Origin: Gyrodactylus bullatarudis
Lineage: Eukaryota > Platyhelminthes > Monogenea > Gyrodactylidea > Gyrodactylidae
Direction: 5' to 3'
DNA: 40,416 bases
Assembly: GCA_012064415.1 (NCBI GenBank)
Contig: SSNU01000139.1
Coordinates: 1-40,416 of the forward strand
Part shown: positions 38,703 through 40,416 of the stretch, piece by piece
Layout: each line of letters begins with the position of its first letter
Numbering within the stretch: position 1 is the stretch's first letter
Notes under the pieces: generated by a model
The model's input: the letters and a program-made list of their open reading frames with translations, nothing else
Databases searched by the model: none
What the model was told of the DNA's origin: nothing
Translations under genes and position numbers: made by a program

Positions 38703-39990
38703 TTAATGAAGATATGAGTAAAGTAAAGACTTAGTGTAATCCAATTTTGATCTAATGTGAGCCATGACTAATTTAAGATTAGTCAAGTCATTACAGTCAG
38801 ACAATTTATATTTTAAATTAATAGCATTAAAATTAGATATTAAGTAATTATCATCATATTTAGAATTTCTGAGATTATAATTATTCTCAGAGATAGAATA
38901 AGACTCATAAAATTTTTTAACTATAAATGCATATCTACGAACCCAGAGAGGATTAATCCCTGAGATCGAGATAAGCGCATTATACGAGTCCAGATGGGGA
39001 TATAGCGAATGTAGAAATCTATATTGGACCCGCTCAATTGTTAGAGATTGAGAATTATTCAAATTAGGTAGAAGCGGGAAAATGTAGTCGAATAGAGGAA
39101 ATACCAATGACTTGTAAGCTTTTAGTCTTACGTCACTGGATTTAGAGAATTTTCTTATTGAATATATAATAGTATTAATCCTAGGGATGTTAATGAGAGG
39201 ATTTAATTTTAAATTAGATGACATACTGAAACCTAGATCCAAAGTTAAGGAGACAATTTCTCCAGGAAGTAGAAGAGATTCCATGAGGGTTGCAGGGAGA
39301 CCAGATGGGAGCATAATTTTGCATTTATCTCTATTGATATAGAGCCCCATGGCCTCAAGGGAACCTTTAAGAAGAGAGAAGTTATGATTTATTTTTATAA
39401 TGTCAAAAGCATTATTTATTCTAAAGACGAATTTCAGATCGTCAGCGTATTTTATGAGGACACCCTCAATATCCTCAGAGAGCTGAATATCAGCGAAGCA
39501 AAGATTAAAAAGAAGAGGGCCAATAGTAGAACCTTGGGGAACCCCAGAGTTTATCTTAACAAGTTTGCTATTAGTGGTGTTGTAAGTAACATATTGCATC
39601 CTTTTAGTTAAAAAATACATAGTAAGATTTATGACAAAAGGATTAATCTTAAAGTCCTTAAGTTTTTTTTTAATATATGAAAATTTCAATTTATCAAAAG
39701 CCTTGGAAATATCAAGGTAATGAATTAATAGATAGGATTTTGATTTTAACAGAGGGATGGAGTAATCCAAGCAATTCAATAAATTGCTAGAAGTGCTTTT
39801 TCGGGATAAAAAACCGTGTTGAGAAGCATCCGGGAAAGGAAATGGCAGGGAGGCTCTTATTTCGGCTGTCAGGAATCTGTCAATTACAGAGAGAAAGACG
39901 TTCAAAGAGGATATTGGCCTAAGGTGGGCATAATCCGAGTAATTTTTAATTTTCGGAATTGGAGTAATTTTGACGACAATTTTGGTTGCC
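38703..39990 (-). CDS. LINE reverse transcriptase, best preserved copy (5' truncated)
   Basis: An open frame of more than 400 codons. It begins inside ORF2 with VVKITPIPKIKNYSDYAHLR and then PISSLNVFLSVIDRF. It contains IHYLDISKAFDKLKF (first catalytic Asp), INSGVPQGSTIGPLLFNLCF, VLIKYADDLKFVFRINNAFD (the YADD pair), GLYINRDKCKIMLPSGLPAT, then a thumb and C-terminal domain through TIERVQYRFLHSLYPHLDSY and ISGINPLWVRRYAF to the stop at 38703. No frameshift or stop seen in the RT. The endonuclease and ORF1 are absent upstream, so it is a 5'-truncated insertion, the usual outcome of target-primed reverse transcription. About 120 bp beyond the stop an ATT/T-rich tail (near 38580-38605) probably marks the 3' end. 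It belongs to the same family as the pieces at 1-1140 and 27936-28280. Confidence 0.92.
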
Positions 39991-40002
39991 GCATTAATCT
40001 TG

Positions 40003-40416
40003 GTGAGTATTATAATATAAATTTAAAATTGTTCATAAAAATTTTAATAACTAATAAGACTAAAGCGGTATATCCAAGATATCTTGTTATTTTTTTAATG
40101 CAATTATTTTATAATTCCTAATATTAATCAATTTATTTCAGGGAAGAAGAAGGAGATGCCAGAATTTTCACAAATAAGGGCCTTTATTTCGGGCATACTC
40201 ATCAGTGTGATACATGCCATATATATAGGGTTTCAACAAAAAATAGGAAATAAAGATTATTGGTTCTTTTCTATCATTTCTTGATTGGCTCAAACCTGTT
40301 GCCAGGTTAGAGCATAATATTTTGTAATCATAAAGTTGAATAGATTGTCAAGTTTGTTAATTGCATTTAACTATAATTACAACTATTGTTTATACTTTAG
40401 TAGTCGGGATGTAGAT
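40003..40416. other. right edge, intron-like plus-strand segment, no firm gene
   Basis: gtgagtat at 40003 and tttatttcag ending at 40141 would make a 139-bp plus-strand intron, followed by a short open frame (EEEGDARIFTNKGLYFGHTH). The upstream exon would have to be the antisense of the LINE, so this may be chance. Nothing else recognised. Confidence 0.25.

Noticed and set aside
39816..40121. Plus-strand frame with an intron-like donor at 40003
   Set aside because: The upstream half is antisense to the LINE RT, so a real exon is unlikely; kept only as a note.

Overview
The window is eukaryotic, and almost certainly metazoan. It is AT-rich, and the few readable coding sequences are interrupted by very short GT-AG introns of about 53-58 bp. 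Nearly everything recognisable is a transposable element or a broken piece of one. The mix (APE-type LINEs, Penelope-like elements, Gypsy, piggyBac, hAT, Merlin, pogo/Tigger, Tc1/mariner, a KRBA2-type integrase gene, and two large uncharacterised multi-copy families that I recall from arthropod genomes) suggests an arthropod such as a crustacean or arachnid. That assignment is inference. I see no ordinary host gene that I can name.

Layout from left to right. 1-1.1 kb: decayed LINE reverse transcriptase (RT). 2.3-3.5: Gypsy gag-protease (-). 4.3-5.0: internally deleted mariner-like transposase (+). 5.35-6.4: piggyBac transposase (-). 7.2-8.2: C-terminal half of uncharacterised family B (+). 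8.3-9.0: Penelope-like (PLE) pieces in opposite orientations. 9.0-10.2: family A (-). 10.5-11.9: KRBA2-like integrase with two introns (+). 12.0-12.55: PLE 3' end. 13.2-14.25: second family A copy (+). 14.25-15.0: PLE pieces head to head. 16.4-16.9: non-autonomous hAT element with a perfect 8-bp target duplication. 17.3-20.0: hAT gene (-) split by a TTAA-flanked piggyBac (18060-19792). 20.1-21.4: second hAT (-). 21.95-23.69: TA-flanked Tigger/pogo element containing a 216-bp patch copied from sequences also found at 33.5-35.1 kb. 24.5-28.3: LINE endonuclease and ORF1 (-), ORF1 split by a Merlin element, then an oppositely oriented RT fragment. 28.4-30.55: Gypsy integrase scrap and a third hAT (+) split by another piggyBac. 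31.1-33.6: Tc1 transposase, a rearranged 28S rRNA fragment joined to a LINE fragment, a tRNA-like sequence, and an RT C-terminus with a C2H2 finger. 33.9-36.1: Gypsy gag (+) and pol (-). 36.07-36.76: a 257-bp-period tandem repeat abutting a PLE 3' end. 37.5-38.5: N-terminal half of family B. 38.7-40.0: the best preserved LINE RT (-).

The clearest structural results are these. (1) A 1.8-kb Merlin element has about 290-bp inverted repeats, an 8-bp target duplication and a seemingly intact one-intron transposase; it sits in a LINE ORF1 whose frame is continuous once the insert is removed. (2) A three-piece templated patch lies inside the Tigger element. (3) A 28S rRNA-LINE chimera is present. 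(4) Families A and B have the conserved Asp and Cys/His motif layout of RNase H-fold nucleases, but I cannot assign them to a named transposase superfamily. The window works as a nested record of insertions, not as a set of cooperating genes.
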